Shown here: positions 1-12,210 of the stretch, piece after piece
Layout: every line of letters starts with the position of its first letter
Position numbering within the stretch: the first letter of the stretch is position 1
Assembly: GCA_963693085.1 (NCBI GenBank)
Contig: OY856410.1
Coordinates: 1,391,460,363-1,391,524,362 of the forward strand
Source of the DNA: Alisma plantago-aquatica
Taxonomy: Eukaryota > Streptophyta > Magnoliopsida > Alismatales > Alismataceae
Direction: 5' to 3'
DNA length: 64,000 nucleotides
Program-made: the position numbers and the translations under genes
The notes under the pieces: model-generated
What the model saw: only the letters and a program-made list of their open reading frames with translations
What the model was told of the DNA's origin: nothing
Database searches by the model: none

Positions 1-1488
1 ATGCAACCTATAACACAAACACCGTATAGAATGGCACCTGCTGAGATGGCAGAGCTCAAGAAACAACTATAGGAGTTGCTTGAGAAAGGTTTTATCCAAC
101 CAAGTACTTCACCATGGGGTGCTCTAGTTCTCTTTGTTAAGAAGAAGGACGGATCGATGCAGTTATGCATTGATTACAGATAGTTGAATAAAGTAACCAT
201 AAAGAATAAATATCCTTTGCCAAGGAACGATGACCTATTTGATCAGTTGGGTGGTGTAACTATCTTCTCTAAGATAGATCTGAGGTCAGGATATCATCAG
301 TTGTGTATCAAGGAGAATGGCATACCTAAGTCTACCTTTAGGACAAGGTATGGTCACTATGAGTTCATAGTTATGTCGTTTGGACTAACTAATGCACCAG
401 TTGCATTCATGGAACTCATGAATAGAATCTTTTGACCTTTTCTTGATCAGTTCATAGTAGTCTGTATAGATGACATCCCGGTATACAGTAGAGATGCTCA
501 ACAACATGAGTAGCACCTCTTTCAGGCTTTAACTTTGCTAAGAAAGCATAAGTTGTATGATAAGTTTAGCAAATGCGAGTTCTGGTTACCAAAAGTTTCT
601 TTTCTAGGACATGTAATATCTGCCCCAGGTATCCGTGTTGATCCTAAGAAGGTAGAATTTGTCGTGCAATGGGAACAACCAAAGACACCGATGGAGATAC
701 GTAGTTTCCTAGGACTGGCAGGCTATTACAAGAGGTTCATTAAGAACTTCAGTTCTATAGCTTTACCCCTAACCAAGTTGACCAAGAAGGAGGTTCCTTT
801 TATCAGGAATGACAAGTGTCAACATTTTTTCCAGCTGTTGAAAGAAAGGTTGACAAGTTCACCTGTTCTGGTGTTACCAGAGCAAGGGAAGGGGTACATA
901 GTTTTTTGTGATGCATCTAGGAATGGACTAGGATGTGTGTTGATGCAGGATAATCAAGTGATTTCTTTTGCCTCTCGACAGCTTAAGAAATATGAGGAGA
1001 ATTATCCGACACATGATCTAGAGCTAGCTGCTGTGGTCCATGCTTTGAAGATCTGTAGACATTATCTCTATAGAGAAACATTCCAAATTTTCACAGACCT
1101 TAAGAATCTAAAATATATCTTCTCACAACATGAGTTGAACATGAGACAACATTGTTGGATGGAGTTAATCAAGGACTATGATTGTACAATTGATTATCAT
1201 CCAAGGAAGGCTAATGTAGTGGCTGATGCACTAAGTAGGAAATCATCATCACCAGCATTAGATAAAGCACAGTTGAACTCCTTAGTCTACTTTAAAAGAG
1301 ATATGCTCATCTCCTTTAGGCAAAACAATATACAGCTTAAGGTATCGTTGTTAGCCAGACTGTTAGCTGAGATGCACATAAAACCTACTCTGAGACAGCA
1401 GATTAAAGAAGCACAGCTAGCTGATTCTATGGTTCAGCAGATCAAGTCAGAGTATGGTAGTGAGAAATGGGATGGCTTTCATGAGTAA
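1..1488 (+). pseudogene. Ty3/gypsy (Tekay/Del-like chromovirus) pol: reverse transcriptase and RNase H, broken
   Basis: This is the C-terminal part of a retrotransposon polyprotein; the window starts inside it. Read in frame 1, the reverse transcriptase block comes first: [13 protein letters not shown], then DLRSGYHQ, then SFGLTNAP, then the catalytic CIDDIPVYS near 470. The usual aromatic residue before IDD is cysteine, but both aspartates remain. The connection domain ([12 protein letters not shown] near 710) and RNase H ([13 protein letters not shown] near 905; [10 protein letters not shown] near 1010; DALSRKS near 1240) follow. In-frame stops at about 70, 181, 433, 511 and 1486 break it, so no functional protein is made. 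Family knowledge places this block between protease and integrase. The lineage call rests on the downstream chromodomain and the very long LTR starting TGTAACATCCC. Confident for Ty3/gypsy, moderate for Tekay. Confidence 0.93.
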
Positions 1489-2520
1489 GAGGATCAGGTA
1501 GTCTATTACCATGGTAGGATGGTAGTACCTGATGCCAATGACTTAAGAAAGTTAGTCTTGGAGGAAGCTCATTCTTCAATGTATGGAATGCATCCAGGGA
1601 GAACCAAAATGTATCGTAACTTGAAGGATATGTATTGGTGGTCTGGTTTGAAGAAGGATGTAGCTGAGTTTGTTAAGCGGTGTCCAGTGTGTCAACAGGT
1701 TAAAGCTGAACATCAAAATCCTGTAGGAACAATGCAACCTTTGCCTATACCGCAATGGAAATGGGATCATGTGACCATGGACTTTGTGGTTGGTTTGCCT
1801 AGAACAACCAAAGGTCATGATTCCATATGGGTGATAGTTGATAGGTTGACTAAGACAGCACATTTTCTTCCTGTCAAAACAACCTACATTGCTGATAAGC
1901 TTGCATAGATATATATAGATGAGATAGTGTGGTTGCACGGGGTTCCAGCTACTATTGTTTCTGATAGAGGTCCCCAGTTCACGAGTCATTTTTTAGAACG
2001 ACTACATAAAGCTTTGGGTACGCAATTAAGGTTTAGTACTACTTTTCACCCACAGACAGACGGACAATCTGAGAGGACCATACAACCCTTGGAGAATTTG
2101 CTTAGGGCATGTGTCCTTTAGTTTGTAGGAAGTTGGGATCTACACCTGAGCTTGATAGAATTTGCTTACAATAATAGCTATCAGCACAGTATTGATATGG
2201 CACCATATGAAGCTTTATATGGTAGATGTTGTAGATATCCTTTATGTTGGTATGAAATAGGAGAATATCAACTTTTGGGTCCTAAGCTTGTGAAGCAGAC
2301 AACTGAGAAGATTAAAGTAATACAACAACAATTAAAGACTGCACAGGATAGACAGAAGTCGTACATCGACAAACGACGAAGACCTTTAGAATTCCAAGTT
2401 GGAGACAGAGTATATCTCAAGGTCTCACCTTGGAAAGGTGTCCTTAGATTTGGAAAGAAGGGAAAGTTAGCTCCTAGATTATGGGGCCTTATCCAATCAT
2501 TGAACATATTGGAAAGGTAG
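1489..2520 (+). pseudogene. Ty3/gypsy integrase, broken
   Basis: Integrase of the same element, continuing in frame 1. The zinc-binding HHCC region is visible (HSSMYGMHPG near 1570, then CPVCQQVKAEH near 1681). The catalytic core shows D in MDFVVGLP near 1780, D in SDRGPQFTS near 1960 and E in GQSERTIQ near 2065, so the DDE triad is present. FAYNNSYQHSI and MAPYEALYGRCC follow, then the GPY/F-like C-terminal region with QVGDRVYLKVSPW near 2398. Stops at about 1906 and 2119 interrupt the frame, and the reading frame is lost after about 2518. The role was insertion of element cDNA; this copy is dead. Confidence 0.92.
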
Positions 2521-2524
2521 CCTA

Positions 2525-2816
2525 TAAGCTGGAATTGCCACCAGTGCTGCATAAGTTGCATCTAGTTTTCATATCTACATGCTGAGAAAGTGTCATCCTG
2601 ACACAGAGTTAGTTTTGCAACCTGTGGAGGTAGAATCAAATGATGATATATCATATGTTGAAGGACCTGTGATGATCCTTGATAAAAGAATTAAAAAGCT
2701 AAAAAAGAAAGACATATGTCTTGTGAAAGTTCTCTGGCATCACTGTGGCATTGAAGAAGCTACATGGGAGCTAGAGGAAGAAATGAGGAGGAAGTACCCT
2801 TCTCTTTTCTCTTGAT
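2525..2816 (+). pseudogene. Chromodomain tail of the Ty3/gypsy integrase
   Basis: After a frame change, frame 2 carries a short segment starting around MLRKCHPD that ends in a chromodomain-like module: YVEGPVMILDKRI, a lysine-rich loop, then VKVLWHHCGIEEATWELE and EEMRRKYPSLF before the TGA at 2813-2815. This order matches chromoviruses of the Tekay/Del type, where the integrase tail helps direct insertion into chromatin. It overlaps no host gene and sits about 40 bp before the 3' LTR, as expected for the end of pol. Confidence 0.85.
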
Positions 2817-2840
2817 GATTTCAAAGACGAAGTCCCTGTT

Positions 2841-2854
2841 AGGGGTGGATAATT
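2841..2854 (+). other. Polypurine tract before Tekay-like 3' LTR
   Basis: AGGGGTGGATAATT lies directly before the LTR start TGTAACATCCC. In this family the purine-rich stretch primes plus-strand DNA synthesis. The position between the pol stop and the LTR supports the call. Confidence 0.7.
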
Positions 2855-4234
2855 TGTAACATCCCGGGCATGGGTTATGCTTGAACCCTAGATGTGTTGT
2901 TTAATAAAAATAATTATATACTTGCTCTTATCTTTTGAAAAGTAATTAAGGCTCAAGAGGAACTTATGTTTCACTTTTAGTCCCTTTTGAATAATGTTGA
3001 AATCAATGTTTTTCCTGTTTTGGACTAAAGTGCAAATTACCCAAGTTGAGGGGTTAACTTGCAAATTTTACATGATAAAATGTTCCTCAAGTTTTATAGC
3101 ATCATAAGAATGAGAATGATGCAGAGGTATGGCTTGTAAAAGCCTGAGCACCAAGAAAGAGCTTATTAAGCAATGTTTGTGCATTAAAATCTAGTTTTGG
3201 TGTAATGTGCAATTTACCCAAAACCTAGGGTTCAATATGCAAAATACCACTTCTAGATAGTCCCTAATGTTTCTTGGTATCAAATTGAGACAAGAAAATC
3301 AGAGGGGCGTCTCATTTGAATCTCTTTGGAGGAGAGAGAATCTTGATATTAAATAATCAAGATTTAAGCATAATTGAAACCCTAATTTAATTTAATGCAA
3401 AATTAAATATATTAATTGAAGTGCCCATCAACTAAAAAGTCTTTGTTTGAAATCCTATAGTGCAAGGAAGTCCAAATTCCTTGAGTTTCACCGAAATATC
3501 CTAAGTAGGTGAAGAATCCACTTGCAATTGTTAATTAAAAAGAATTGTCCACTAAAAATGGATAATAATATTATATTAATTGAGGTGCTTAAGTGATTGC
3601 TTTTAATTCAAGGATAAACGAGAGGTTTTTGAAGGCAAGGATGATGGCTTCGTATGCAAGGAAGTGAGGGGGATAAGTGGCACCAATTTTGGGAGTTGAA
3701 GGAATTTTCTATTGCTTTCTCTCTCTTGAAATTCCCTTACATATATCCCATTTTCCACCCACATGAAAGACTCTTTTTCAAATCTACTTTCTCTCCTTGC
3801 TTTGGCCAAACACAAGGGAGCATAGGAGCAACCCCCAACCTGTAGGTAATCTCCATAGTCATCTTCAACCTTGATTTCATGGTGGAAATCGAAATTCAAT
3901 GCTTATTTTCTTCTTTTCTCCACTCAATGCTCAACCTTGATCATCCTTTGCATCCAAAGACTTGAGAATGGACCTTGGAGAGTTGGGAAAGCTTCATTCA
4001 CTATTTATTACGTGAAGCTTGAAGCTTGGATTCAACTTTGAAGGCGGGTTATATAACTTGAACCCTTAAATATCATTATTGACTTCATTTCTTCATCATA
4101 TGTTGATTCCTTTTTCATTCCCAAGTTTCCTTTCTATTAGTTGTTGAAATCACCACAAAGATCACAGAAAATTTTGAAGGTTTGTAGCTTGAAGATGATG
4201 ATGTCATCTTAACACACACCTCAACAAAAATCAT

Positions 4235-4990
4235 GAGCAAACGGTTTCACTTTTTGGTGACCAAACGGTCTCAAGACCGTTTGAGGTCAAACGGTCTCAA
4301 GACCGATTGAGACCAAATGGTCTCAAGACCATTTAAGGTCAAGTGGTGTCATGGTTGGATGATGATCCAATGGTTACAATTGATCTAGTCCCAAAGGTTT
4401 CAGCATTTGATGGTTTCTTGATTTCAAACCCTAAATTGATTGAAGCTAAAATGCTAATTTAAGTTCAAACGGTTCCATTGCTGATTTGACCAAACGGTCT
4501 TAGACCGTTTGAGGACCATTCGGACTCAAACTAATTGAGGACCATTCGGTCTCAAACTGTTTGAGAACATTTCGGTCTCAAACCGTTTGGGGTCTAATAA
4601 TATTTAATTCAAACAGTTTAAAAACCGATTGAAGGAATGAGGGCAAGACCATTTGAAGATTTGAGATCAAGACTGTTTAAGGTCTAACGGTCTTAAGACA
4701 GTTTAGGGTTTAATAATTTTTTAATTCAAACAAACTCAAACCGTTTAGGGATTTTGAGATCAAGACCGTTTGGAGGTCAAGCACCTCAAGACCGTTTGGA
4801 GGTCAAGTACCTCAAGATCGTTTGGAGGTACAAAAGGTTCAAGACCGATTGGAGATTCAATTGAACCAAGACCGTTTGAGGTCTAAATGGTCTCAGACCA
4901 TTTGAGGGTCAATTGGTCCAAGATTGTTTAAGGGTCAATTGATCCAAGACCATTTGAAGGGTTGATTGGTTCAATACCGTATGAAGGTCT
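4235..4990 (+). repeat. Array of near-palindromes AAACGGTCT..AGACCGTTT inside the LTR
   Basis: Dozens of degenerate copies of ACGGTCTCAAGACCGTTTGA occur in both phases, with variants such as AACGGTCTTAGACCGTTTGA. Each full unit has complementary 9-base arms around a 2-base centre, so single-stranded DNA or RNA from this stretch could fold into a series of short hairpins. Units are spaced irregularly by GAGGTCAA-type spacers. Confidence 0.85.
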
Positions 4991-5334
4991 AATTGATTCA
5001 ATCCATGTAAGTACTGATAACCCTATGAGTGGTTAAAGAGTATCTCAAGGATGATTTCAAATGGAAGCACCTCTAGAGTGCTTAGATAATTAGTACAATT
5101 AAAAGTGATTATCACTTGATGCTTATGAAAGTATTAAATTCAATACACTATGATAAGCATAGGTGTATGTACTTAGTGAGAGATTAAGTCAACCAAATAA
5201 GGTAAGATGATGATGTTGTGTGTTCCTAAGTACATGAAACAATGATAAGTATGATTTGATACTTAAATAACGCTATGTGCTCCAAGTTATGTGGACGCAT
5301 TGATTTAAGGTATTATCCTTGATAAAGAGATCAT

Positions 5335-5560
5335 GTGAAACCCTAATCTAGGGTGATGTCATGTGAAACCCTAACATAGGGTGATGCTATGTGAAACCCT
5401 AATATAGGGTGAGGTTATGTGAAAACCTAATGAAGGGTGATGCTATATGAAATCCTAACCCTAATATAGGGTGAAGGTTTGTGAAATCCTAAATTTGGGT
5501 TATAGTGCATGATACCCTAATCTTGGACAATATGATGATAAATCATAACCCTAATTTTGG
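5335..5560 (+). repeat. 28-bp tandem repeat GTGAAACCCTAATATAGGGT
   Basis: At least four consecutive units of 28 bp, each with the self-complementary core CCCTA-n3-TAGGG, followed by degenerate units to about 5560. It contains AAACCCTA motifs but not uninterrupted telomeric repeats. It is an internal expansion of the LTR. Confidence 0.85.
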
Positions 5561-6299
5561 GTAATCGGATGAGTATCCCTAATTCACATGAATTTGGAAG
5601 CCCTAACCCTAATGAGGGAATAGTGATGCTACCATTACATTGCATAGTGCTAATATGCAATTGATATGATTGTTATCATGTGTACTAACCATGCAGGTAT
5701 CATGAGATGTTGGGCATAGCCAGGTATGAGCTATGATGTGTTATCATTGAAATTGTTATATGGGCCTTGTGAGCCATAATATGCATTGTTTCCTAGTAGG
5801 AGGTAACAAGAAATTAAATAGGCTTTGAGAACCATGTGAGATGCTTGTGTAGCAAGTATAATGTTTACCTTGGTCAGATGACCTGAAGGTATTAGTTACA
5901 TGATAAGTGGTAACAAGTGTTCTTTGATTAACTAAGGGTTTGAATACCCATATTCCCTAATCATGATGATGAGATGTTAAGGGATGAGAATGTCCATGCC
6001 TTGATAAGGGATTGAGGTCCCAATGTTTTATAAAGCATTAAAAAGTACTAGTTAGAAGTATTACACATTCTTTGTAGCATTTGTTATAATAGTTTATGTT
6101 TGAAAACATGACTGATGCTAAGAGAATATGGTAATGCACTTAATTAATCAAGTGAAATCTTATCATGTAGAGCCCTGACCATAGATCCATCATTGTCAGT
6201 AACTGGTGATGGTGAAATAGGTTTTCCTACGGGAACTCCTAGAATGCATATTTTTGAATATGTGGGGGTAATGGGCAAAAATATCCTAACGCCTCATAG

Positions 6300-6450
6300 G
6301 AATGACTGAGGGCCATATCCTATGTACAGGAATGGTTATGGACCATATCCCAATAAGAGTATGGATATGGGTCATAACTCCACAATACTAGGCATTGGCT
6401 ACGGGCCATATCCTGAAAAGCGTATATGCTACGGGCTATAACTCTATAGA
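6300..6450 (+). repeat. Short repeat of GGCCATATCC / GGCTACGGGC units in the LTR
   Basis: Five or so imperfect copies of a ~30-50 bp motif (ATGACTGAGGGCCATATCCT, GGTTATGGACCATATCCC, GGATATGGGTCATAACTCC, GGCTACGGGCCATATCCTG, GCTACGGGCTATAACTC). The function is unknown. It resembles the repeat clusters often seen upstream of LTR promoters, but I see no clear TATA box tied to it. Confidence 0.55.
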
Positions 6451-7573
6451 GAAGATGCCAGTATACCCTGGAAAGCTATTTAACAGAGGCACAAGATGTC
6501 CTGCTTATGATCTCGTACTGACTGAGACAGATGAGGTGATGGAGTCTGGCTCTTCCATTGACCTATGTATGGTACTGATGCTTTACTTAACCGTGGTTGG
6601 TTGGAGCATGAGCGGTATACCTCATCTCCTCAAGGCATAAGTATGATTGTAAAATGTAATCAGCCATGTAGTGTATTTGCTCAAGGATGAAATATAGAAA
6701 TCATTGGTTAATATTACTTTGCTTATTGTATCCTAAGGTGGATAAATATTATACATGTTCTTCATATTCCTTATTAAAAGAATATATGATCTACTTCTTA
6801 TCACTTTACAGTTGTCATACTTTAAGAGGTGACATTGCTCTATTCTGCTTAATAATGATTAAATCATGTTGTTTAATGAAGATTCCTCTGCTCAGTTTTA
6901 TTCTATTAAACTGCAATAATAATATTTCTGGCGGAGAGTTATATCTCCCACTGGGACAATTTCAATTGTCTCACCCCCGTGGGATCCAAACTTTTTAGGT
7001 GGACGAAGAAGAAAAGGCAAAAACCCTATAGCAGGGGAAGAGCAGCAGCAGCAGCAACAGGGACGACAGTGATATCTCAGGTGGAGGCACTGGCTGTCAT
7101 ATTTTGTATAGAGAGTCTTCTGTGTCGTCTCTGTACTCCTAGGTCCTCGGAGTTAGTAGTTAGTACTTTAATGAATCGATCTGAGATTTTGGCTTGAAGC
7201 CTCGATGTTCTTATCTTACCTGTGTATAGTTTTGACAGAGTAGTTGATGCTTGTAATCCTTGAGAAGGGATGGTACAGGATATGTACTTATGAACCAGAA
7301 TGTAAATAAAATACATTGGTTATTGATAAAAGAGTTTTCCTGTGTTTGGATCTCTTTGTAAATGGTTTTAATTTTTAGTGATTTTCAATAAATCCGATGT
7401 TAATGATCGCTTCCGCTTAGTTAGTAATGTTTTGTTTGGACAGATTACCACAGGAGTAATCATGTAGACCCACCACCGAGCATATCCGTTGTAATTATTT
7501 TTATGACATAGTAGCTAGTCTTTTCAAGATGATATGTATATATGTATATAACATTCTATACGTAAATTTGTAG

Positions 7574-9256
7574 GGGTTGAAGCCATGTCATCTAAAAAGT
7601 AAAGAATATGTCATTGCAGAGGTGTCGGCTTACCCATGCCTTCTAGGGGAAATGTTTCATGGGTCTCCATTACTAGATGGTTGGGTTCGTGTGAGCCCAC
7701 TACATATATTCCCCAATTGGATATATCTTCTATTGCCATATGCCCACCCAGATTGTGAAACGCTTGGTGAGGAAAAAGGCGGAGTCATATTGTTGCCGAA
7801 AGCGGATGTCGTCTATACTGAAATTGTATGGTAAATTTACATTACGTTAAATTGTTAGTGTGTATATATGAGGTCAATTGATATGAAATTATATATATAG
7901 GCTAAAACGAAGACACCCAGATCATCTAGGCCTCCACCTCCACCTTCTACATTACCAAGTTGGGTTTCACATGACCTACCTGCCCCGTTATGTCCTAATT
8001 GTAGGGGTATGGTAGTATGGTTAGGCAAACATGATATAAATTTCCCTATAAATGTTTTTATAGATGTGGATGTTGTAGGTCAATCATACGAAAATAAACT
8101 ATTTATACAAGATATTTTGGAGTTGTTTTGCTATGATTGGCTGAATACATCTGTGATAGAGCTATGGATAAGGTGAGATCTTATTTATACATCCATATAC
8201 CTTGTCTAGGATCCGGTGATCTGGTTTCTTATATATTAATGCATATGTAATACATGGTTTGCAGCTACTTAGACAAGATATGTGTAGATTTTTCATTTGA
8301 ACATGTAGGATTTTTTATTTCATCTTTGATTAGTCTAATAGCTAAAGACCATTCGTTAGTTCAACAATACTGATGTGATGCTTTTACAAATTTTGGTCAA
8401 AATAAGAAGACGGTGATAATAGCTCCATTCAATGTGGAGTAAGTTTACTTTGCTTATAATTTGGACTTAAGAAAATTACATTTTTATTGTGGATTTCAAG
8501 TTATTAATTTTTAACTTTTTTACCATTAGGGGTACGCATTGGGAGTTACTAATTATTGTCCTCGGCACGTTCACTGTCTATTATCTAGATCCTGAGGGGA
8601 CTAAATTGAATCCAAAATATGGACATGCAATGAAAATGGCATTATTCCGGTGAGAAATATTTCATTTTTATATATGTTATTACATTACTATTTAATTATA
8701 CAATTTACTGTGTTACATTAACATGTAAGGGTTTACATGAGTTCAAAAAGGCTGGAGGAAAGGTCCCCGGGAAAAATAACCAGCCAATAATTTGGGAGAA
8801 TGTGGAAGTAAGTTCCCGATTCCAATGTATATATTATTTATGTGAACTGTGCTTAGTTGTATTTTTTAATATTTTGAATGTATCAATTTATAGTGTGCTA
8901 CACAAGACAACGGTTGGGCATGTGCATATTATGTGATGTGATTTATGCACTTGATTATTAAAGATGTTGCAGTGGACATCGATACCATACCTGAGGTATT
9001 ATATAGTCTCATTAGATAATATGAAATATATCAATCTTATTTATATATTATTAATTATATATATACATCATTCTCTTATACATCATTCTCTTTGCAGGTG
9101 TTTAAAACTGACCCCACTATAGGTAAGGCCTTATCAGATGTACATGCTTCCTATACGACGGAAGAATTAAATGATGTAAGAGAAGAATGGGCAAAATCCA
9201 TACAAGTAGTGGGGGTTTTAAAATATAATTGGGATGTTGAAAGCGATAATGACTAA
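7574..9256 (+). pseudogene. Ulp1/C48-like cysteine protease gene of the CACTA element, multi-exon, broken
   Basis: I read about seven exons with GT..AG borders: about 7574-7831, 7901-8172, 8265-8438, 8530-8649, 8730-8807, 8894-8995 and 9098-9256. The protease signature is clear. His in THWELL (8537), Asp 17 residues later in YYLDPEG, Gln in TQDNGW (8903), and the nucleophile Cys (8921) six residues after it. The flanking residues are altered: the usual DCG is ACA. Stops occur in exon 3 (about 8373) and right after the Cys exon motif YYVM (8939), so it is a pseudogene. Families of this type remove SUMO-like modifiers; CACTA and some MULE elements are known to carry such domains, with no proven role in transposition. 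An upstream portion could be missing. Confidence 0.82.
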
Positions 9257-9289
9257 AGAATGATATTTTGTAAATGAATTTTTCTTAAT

Positions 9290-9615
9290 TGTCATATGTG
9301 TGAATGTTTCTACATGTCTGAATGTTTCTACATGTGTCTGAATGTTTATACATGTGTGAATGTGAAAATGAATAGAACTACAGGTTGTTACATGAATGTT
9401 TCTACATGTGTCTAAATGTTTCTACATGTGTGAATGTGAAAATGAAAGGAACTGTAGGTTGCTACATGAATTTTCTACATGTGTCTGAATGTTTCTACAT
9501 GTGTGAATGTGAAAATGAAAGGAACTGCAGGTTGCTACATGAATGTTTCTACATGTGTCTGAATGTTTCTACATGTGTGAAAATTGAATGGAACTACATG
9601 TTGCTAAGTGTGTGA
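9290..9615 (+). repeat. ~74-bp tandem repeat built on GAATGTTTCTACATGTGTCT
   Basis: Roughly four imperfect units, each holding two or three copies of GAATGTTTCTACATGTG followed by a GTGAAAATGAAAGGAACT segment and GTTGCTACAT. It lies just downstream of the Ulp1-like stop codon, inside the CACTA element, and is probably its 3' untranslated or subterminal repeat. Confidence 0.85.
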
Positions 9616-9769
9616 AAATGAATCTTGTTAAATTTGTAGGTTTGTGGCCTGTTGTTGGTTGATATCAATGGATATCGTAAACCTGCAGTTCAATTCTACT
9701 GAACTATAGGTTTCTACATCCTGTGACCAGCCACAACAGGCCTGCAAACTGATAAGAAAAAAAATCAAA

Positions 9770-10248
9770 ACATAGGCGTCGGTTATTAGTCAAAAACCAA
9801 CAACAAAGTCTTACAACATCGGTTAATAGCAAAAAACTGCCGCCTAATGTGGCTAGACAACACGGTCGTGCTGGCCAGCATGGCTGTGGCGACAGGTTAT
9901 ATGGCGTCGGTTATTACTAAGAAACTGACACGGATTGTGTCCTAGATGGCGCCCTTTTGTGGCGTGAAGGGTTTGGGTGTCAGTTTCCCTACTAATAATT
10001 GATGCCTATAGTGTCCATGCTGGCACCCTTTTTGAGGCACGAAGGGTTCTGGCGTCAGTTTCTCCACTAATAACTGACGCCTATAGTGCCCCTACTGGCG
10101 CATTTTGGGTGGCACGAAGGGTTCTGGCATCGGTTTTCAAACTGACGCCTAAGGGTTAACCTTTTAGTATCGCCCACATATGTGTCACTTTTCAACCGTC
10201 GCCAAAGGCCTTAAATAACTGATACCAAAGGTCGGTTCTGTAGTAGTG
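9770..10248 (+). repeat. CACTA subterminal inverted repeats and 3' terminal inverted repeat
   Basis: Direct and inverted copies of GGCGTCGGTTATTAGT / ACTAATAACTGACGCC recur about six times up to the terminus. In this class such subterminal motifs are binding sites for the element's DNA-binding protein. The last 24 bp (10225-10248) form the terminal repeat. The 3 bp after it, CAT, would be the target duplication, but the 5' end is absent so this cannot be confirmed. Confidence 0.8.
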
Positions 10249-11280
10249 CATTTTTTGCCCTTCATCGTGAATGATTTCTAATTCTAGTATTTTGGTTAAT
10301 TTCATTTTGCGCCAGTGTTTCTCCCTGCTATGTGTGTTGTGTTGGAGGGACCCGCCTCCAAGTGGACCTCACCCATTAGGCCACCTCAGTGTGGGCCCAC
10401 TGTTGAGTTGGACCATAGATGTTAAACGTGGCTTTTTGGTATTTTTTTATTGGCCGAATCTTTGAAAATTAATAAGTAATTCTCGTAATAATCAAAAATT
10501 ACAAATAAATCATCATTGGATTCATAAAAAGATTATCTAACTAAAGGTATAAGTTTTATCACCTAATTCCACATTTTTTAAAATGTGAATTATTAATGGA
10601 TTTTCCTAAATAAGTAATAACTTGCAAAATTCATACCCAATAATTTACAATCATAAAAATAAAATAAATTATGTTTTCAAATTAAAAATTATAATCTAAA
10701 ATATGGTGTGGTTTTGATAACCTAATTCACTAATAGTAAAAAGGTGATTTTTACAGTTTTGGATAATTAATGTAAATCTAACCCTAATTCTACATATATA
10801 TTTAATACGTTCTTTGGAGGCCTAGGCTTGGACCTAGATTGTACTTTGGACTATTTACACTTTGAAGAGAGGTATGTTTTGCAAATCCTATTCTTCTACA
10901 TTGAGCAATGACTTGTTTTCTTCTTTCTCTTGGTCCCATGGACACTAGCCTACACATTATCTCTTTTTCTTTGAAAATCATGGTTCATGTGAACTACCTT
11001 ATTTGTTACTGATCTTGTGATCATGTTATTTGATTTGACATTCTCTTGGACTCTAACTTATGCTTTGTTCATGTTGTATCACTATTTGATGATATGTGAT
11101 ATCTTGTGCCCACTTTGATGTGGATGCTTATATTGTCCATTTATGTGATGGCAATTTTGTGTATTATAACTATACTTCTTAGTTTCCTCTACATTATGCA
11201 TGTTTGGTTTGAATAACTTGTATATGTTCAAATTAGGTGGTGGTACATATTGTGTGTTTTACCAACAAAGGGTGCAGATG
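10249..11280. other. No gene seen; AT-rich intergenic DNA
   Basis: After the CACTA end I see no coding frame with recognisable domains, no RNA gene and no element termini. Composition is AT-rich apart from a short GC-richer patch near 10340-10430. Confidence 0.5.
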
Positions 11281-12030
11281 GTTATTCTTGTCCCTAGATA
11301 ATTAAGATGTAATGCCATTACTCCCCTAAAGATTATGGTGGTGATGCCATGATATGTGGTTATGATGGTGATGCCATATACCTTAAATGTTAATGTTATT
11401 CTACATGCATGAAGGTTGCTATTATAGTGATGTATTTTGTGTCCAAATATTTTGTGTGCTTTTGTGGCACCACATTTATTATTGTTTTATGGCAAGTATC
11501 ACTTTTGTTGTTGCAAATCATTTCTCTTGATACTCACTTGGGTAGTCCTTTACTTTTCTATGTTAAGCCTTTTATTTTGACATCCTTTATTCCATATATT
11601 GCGCAATTTCCTTTTCAGTATGCACGTACCAACCGTTGTTGATGTCATCTATTTTTCTCTTGTTGTTGGGGTATGCTTCCAACCTCAAACGTAGGACATG
11701 GAGGACATGGCATGCTGACATGAACCTAGCTTAAGGATGTTGATGCTTGGAAACAAACTTGATATGGTTTAGATTTCCCTCTACTAGATCCTTATGTTGT
11801 AACATCTATGTAAACCCTTTATGGGAGATGATGATGTACTTTTGAAAAAATTCAATATAGTCATTACTTTTATTTCGCTGCTATACTTTGTGGTCATTTG
11901 TATACCATTATATAAGATTTGAAAATTTTGCACTTGTTCCAGCATACCAATTATGAGTGTGTTTGGAATAGATGTTTTATTTTTCAAATTTTAGTAGGGA
12001 GTGGATCCCCTCTGGGTCCCACTCCTTACA
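11280..12030 (+). repeat. Dispersed repeat, copy 1 (inverted relative to 48.99-49.6 kb)
   Basis: This stretch matches the reverse complement of about 48,990-49,600. Shared landmarks include TCCATATATTGCGCAATTTCC, GTATGCTTCCAACC, GGTTTAGATTTCCCTCTAC, TGTAAACCCTTTATGGGAGA and GTGGATCCCCTCTGGGTCCC. Both copies are diverged and carry no domain I recognise. The other copy runs on to an LTR-like end, so this may be a truncated LTR. Confidence 0.75.
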
Positions 12031-12210
12031 CAATGCCAATGGATACAATGTTAATTATATATGCAATGTTCTAGATGTAATGTTAATCTCACATTTTATC
12101 TCTCTTGGTTGAATAAGCCTAGTAGTTCAAGAGAAAATATGTTAGAATACTCTTGAACCATTAACACATCAAAATGTTATTTCTATTTATCTCATATTTA
12201 TATTGTATAG

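Larger units (their letters stand above)
2855..7452 (+). mobile_element. Very long 3' LTR of the Tekay-like element
   Basis: The LTR starts at TGTAACATCCCGGG right after the polypurine tract. It holds no coding domain. Inside are three local repeat arrays (listed separately) and an AATAAA signal at about 7305. The right end is uncertain: I place it near the CA at 7451-7452, in GATTACCACA, which weakly mirrors the start. The 5' LTR is outside the window, so the boundary cannot be tested here. The 28-bp repeat motif with AAACCCTAATGATAGGGTG is echoed in the second Tekay-type LTR near 14,095, which supports the family call. Confidence 0.7.
7453..10248 (+). mobile_element. 3' part of a CACTA (En/Spm-type) transposon
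   Basis: The right terminus reads GGTCGGTTCTGTAGTAGTG and ends at 10248; its reverse complement begins CACTACTACAGAACCG, the hallmark of CACTA elements. Left of it come subterminal inverted repeats, tandem repeats and a Ulp1-like gene in sense orientation, the usual order at the 3' side of a two-gene CACTA element. The transposase (TnpD) part and the 5' terminus are missing. The left boundary with the Tekay LTR is not precise, so either the LTR element inserted here or a deletion joined the two. Confidence 0.8.

Noticed and set aside
5335..5560. Telomeric or interstitial telomere repeat
   Set aside because: Units contain AAACCCTA but the period is 28 bp and there is no run of the 7-bp plant telomere repeat.
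7441..7573. Exact right end of the Tekay LTR and a target duplication
   Set aside because: Without the 5' LTR I cannot fix the end; several CA endings are possible and no duplication can be tested.
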